Shown: positions 5,441 to 5,515 of the stretch, piece by piece
Layout: every line of letters begins with the position of its first letter
Position numbering within the stretch: the first letter of the stretch is position 1
Translations under genes and position numbers: made by a program
Notes under the pieces: model-generated
Told to the model about the DNA's origin: nothing
The model's database searches: none
What the model saw: the letters and a program-made list of their open reading frames with translations, nothing else
Assembly (NCBI GenBank): GCA_900544525.1
Contig: UQVN01000220.1
Location: 1 to 5,515 of the forward strand
Direction: 5' to 3'
Origin: an uncultured Eubacteriales bacterium
Lineage (GTDB): Bacteria; Bacillota; Clostridia; Lachnospirales; Lachnospiraceae
Length of the DNA: 5,515 nucleotides

Positions 5441-5515
5441 ATTTTTTAATTTTTTATTCCTTTTCTTTTACAAATCTATTTCAATTCTATGAATTTTTTT
5501 CCTTTTTTACTCTAT

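Noticed and set aside
5399..5515. Sporulation sigma factor promoter upstream of the SleB-like gene
   Set aside because: Fragments such as GCATA and TGAATA occur, but no matching -10 element lies at suitable spacing before the ribosome binding site.

Overview
The window is AT-rich and looks like the chromosome of an anaerobic low-GC Firmicute, most likely a clostridial or Lachnospiraceae-type gut bacterium. The basis is the codon use, strong AGGAG-type ribosome binding sites, an aldo/keto reductase with a C-terminal two-[4Fe-4S] domain, a DUF4230 protein and a SleB-like cell wall hydrolase. The genus cannot be fixed from this sequence. No mobile element, tRNA, rRNA or CRISPR array is visible.

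Layout. On the + strand, an inverted-repeat-rich leader (1-135) precedes an aldo/keto reductase (136-1263) and a histidine phosphatase (1312-1935), 48 bases apart and probably cotranscribed. A bidirectional terminator (about 1959-2005) separates them from a block on the - strand. In the order of transcription that block holds a membrane-anchored SleB-like cell wall hydrolase (5398-4751), a non-coding stretch with a candidate promoter, leader RNA and terminator (4669-4553), a short divergent protein kinase-like gene with a TTG start (4457-3846), folE (3761-3171), a DUF4230 membrane protein (3150-2560) and ybaK (2488-2015).

How the genes work together. The folE, DUF4230 and ybaK genes appear to form one unit. 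A near-consensus sigma-A promoter with a 17-base spacer lies just before folE, the folE-DUF4230 gap is only 20 bases, and the shared terminator follows ybaK. The functions are a mixture (pterin/folate or queuosine entry, an unknown membrane protein, tRNA proofreading), so the grouping does not define a pathway. The + strand pair is ordinary metabolism or housekeeping.

The most interesting part is the 293-base gap 4458-4750. On the - strand it contains an extended -10 promoter with an inverted repeat just upstream, then three hairpins, the last a strong intrinsic terminator. A segment between the first two hairpins, running into the second, can alternatively pair with the 3' arm of the terminator. 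That is the layout of a terminator/antiterminator leader controlling the kinase-like gene, or alternatively of a roughly 100-nt small RNA. The kinase-like protein is itself unusual: it has no glycine-rich loop, WCD in place of HRD, and DFN in place of DFG. The last 117 bases (5399-5515) hold no gene; they carry the ribosome binding site of the hydrolase and a 10-bp inverted repeat that encloses it.
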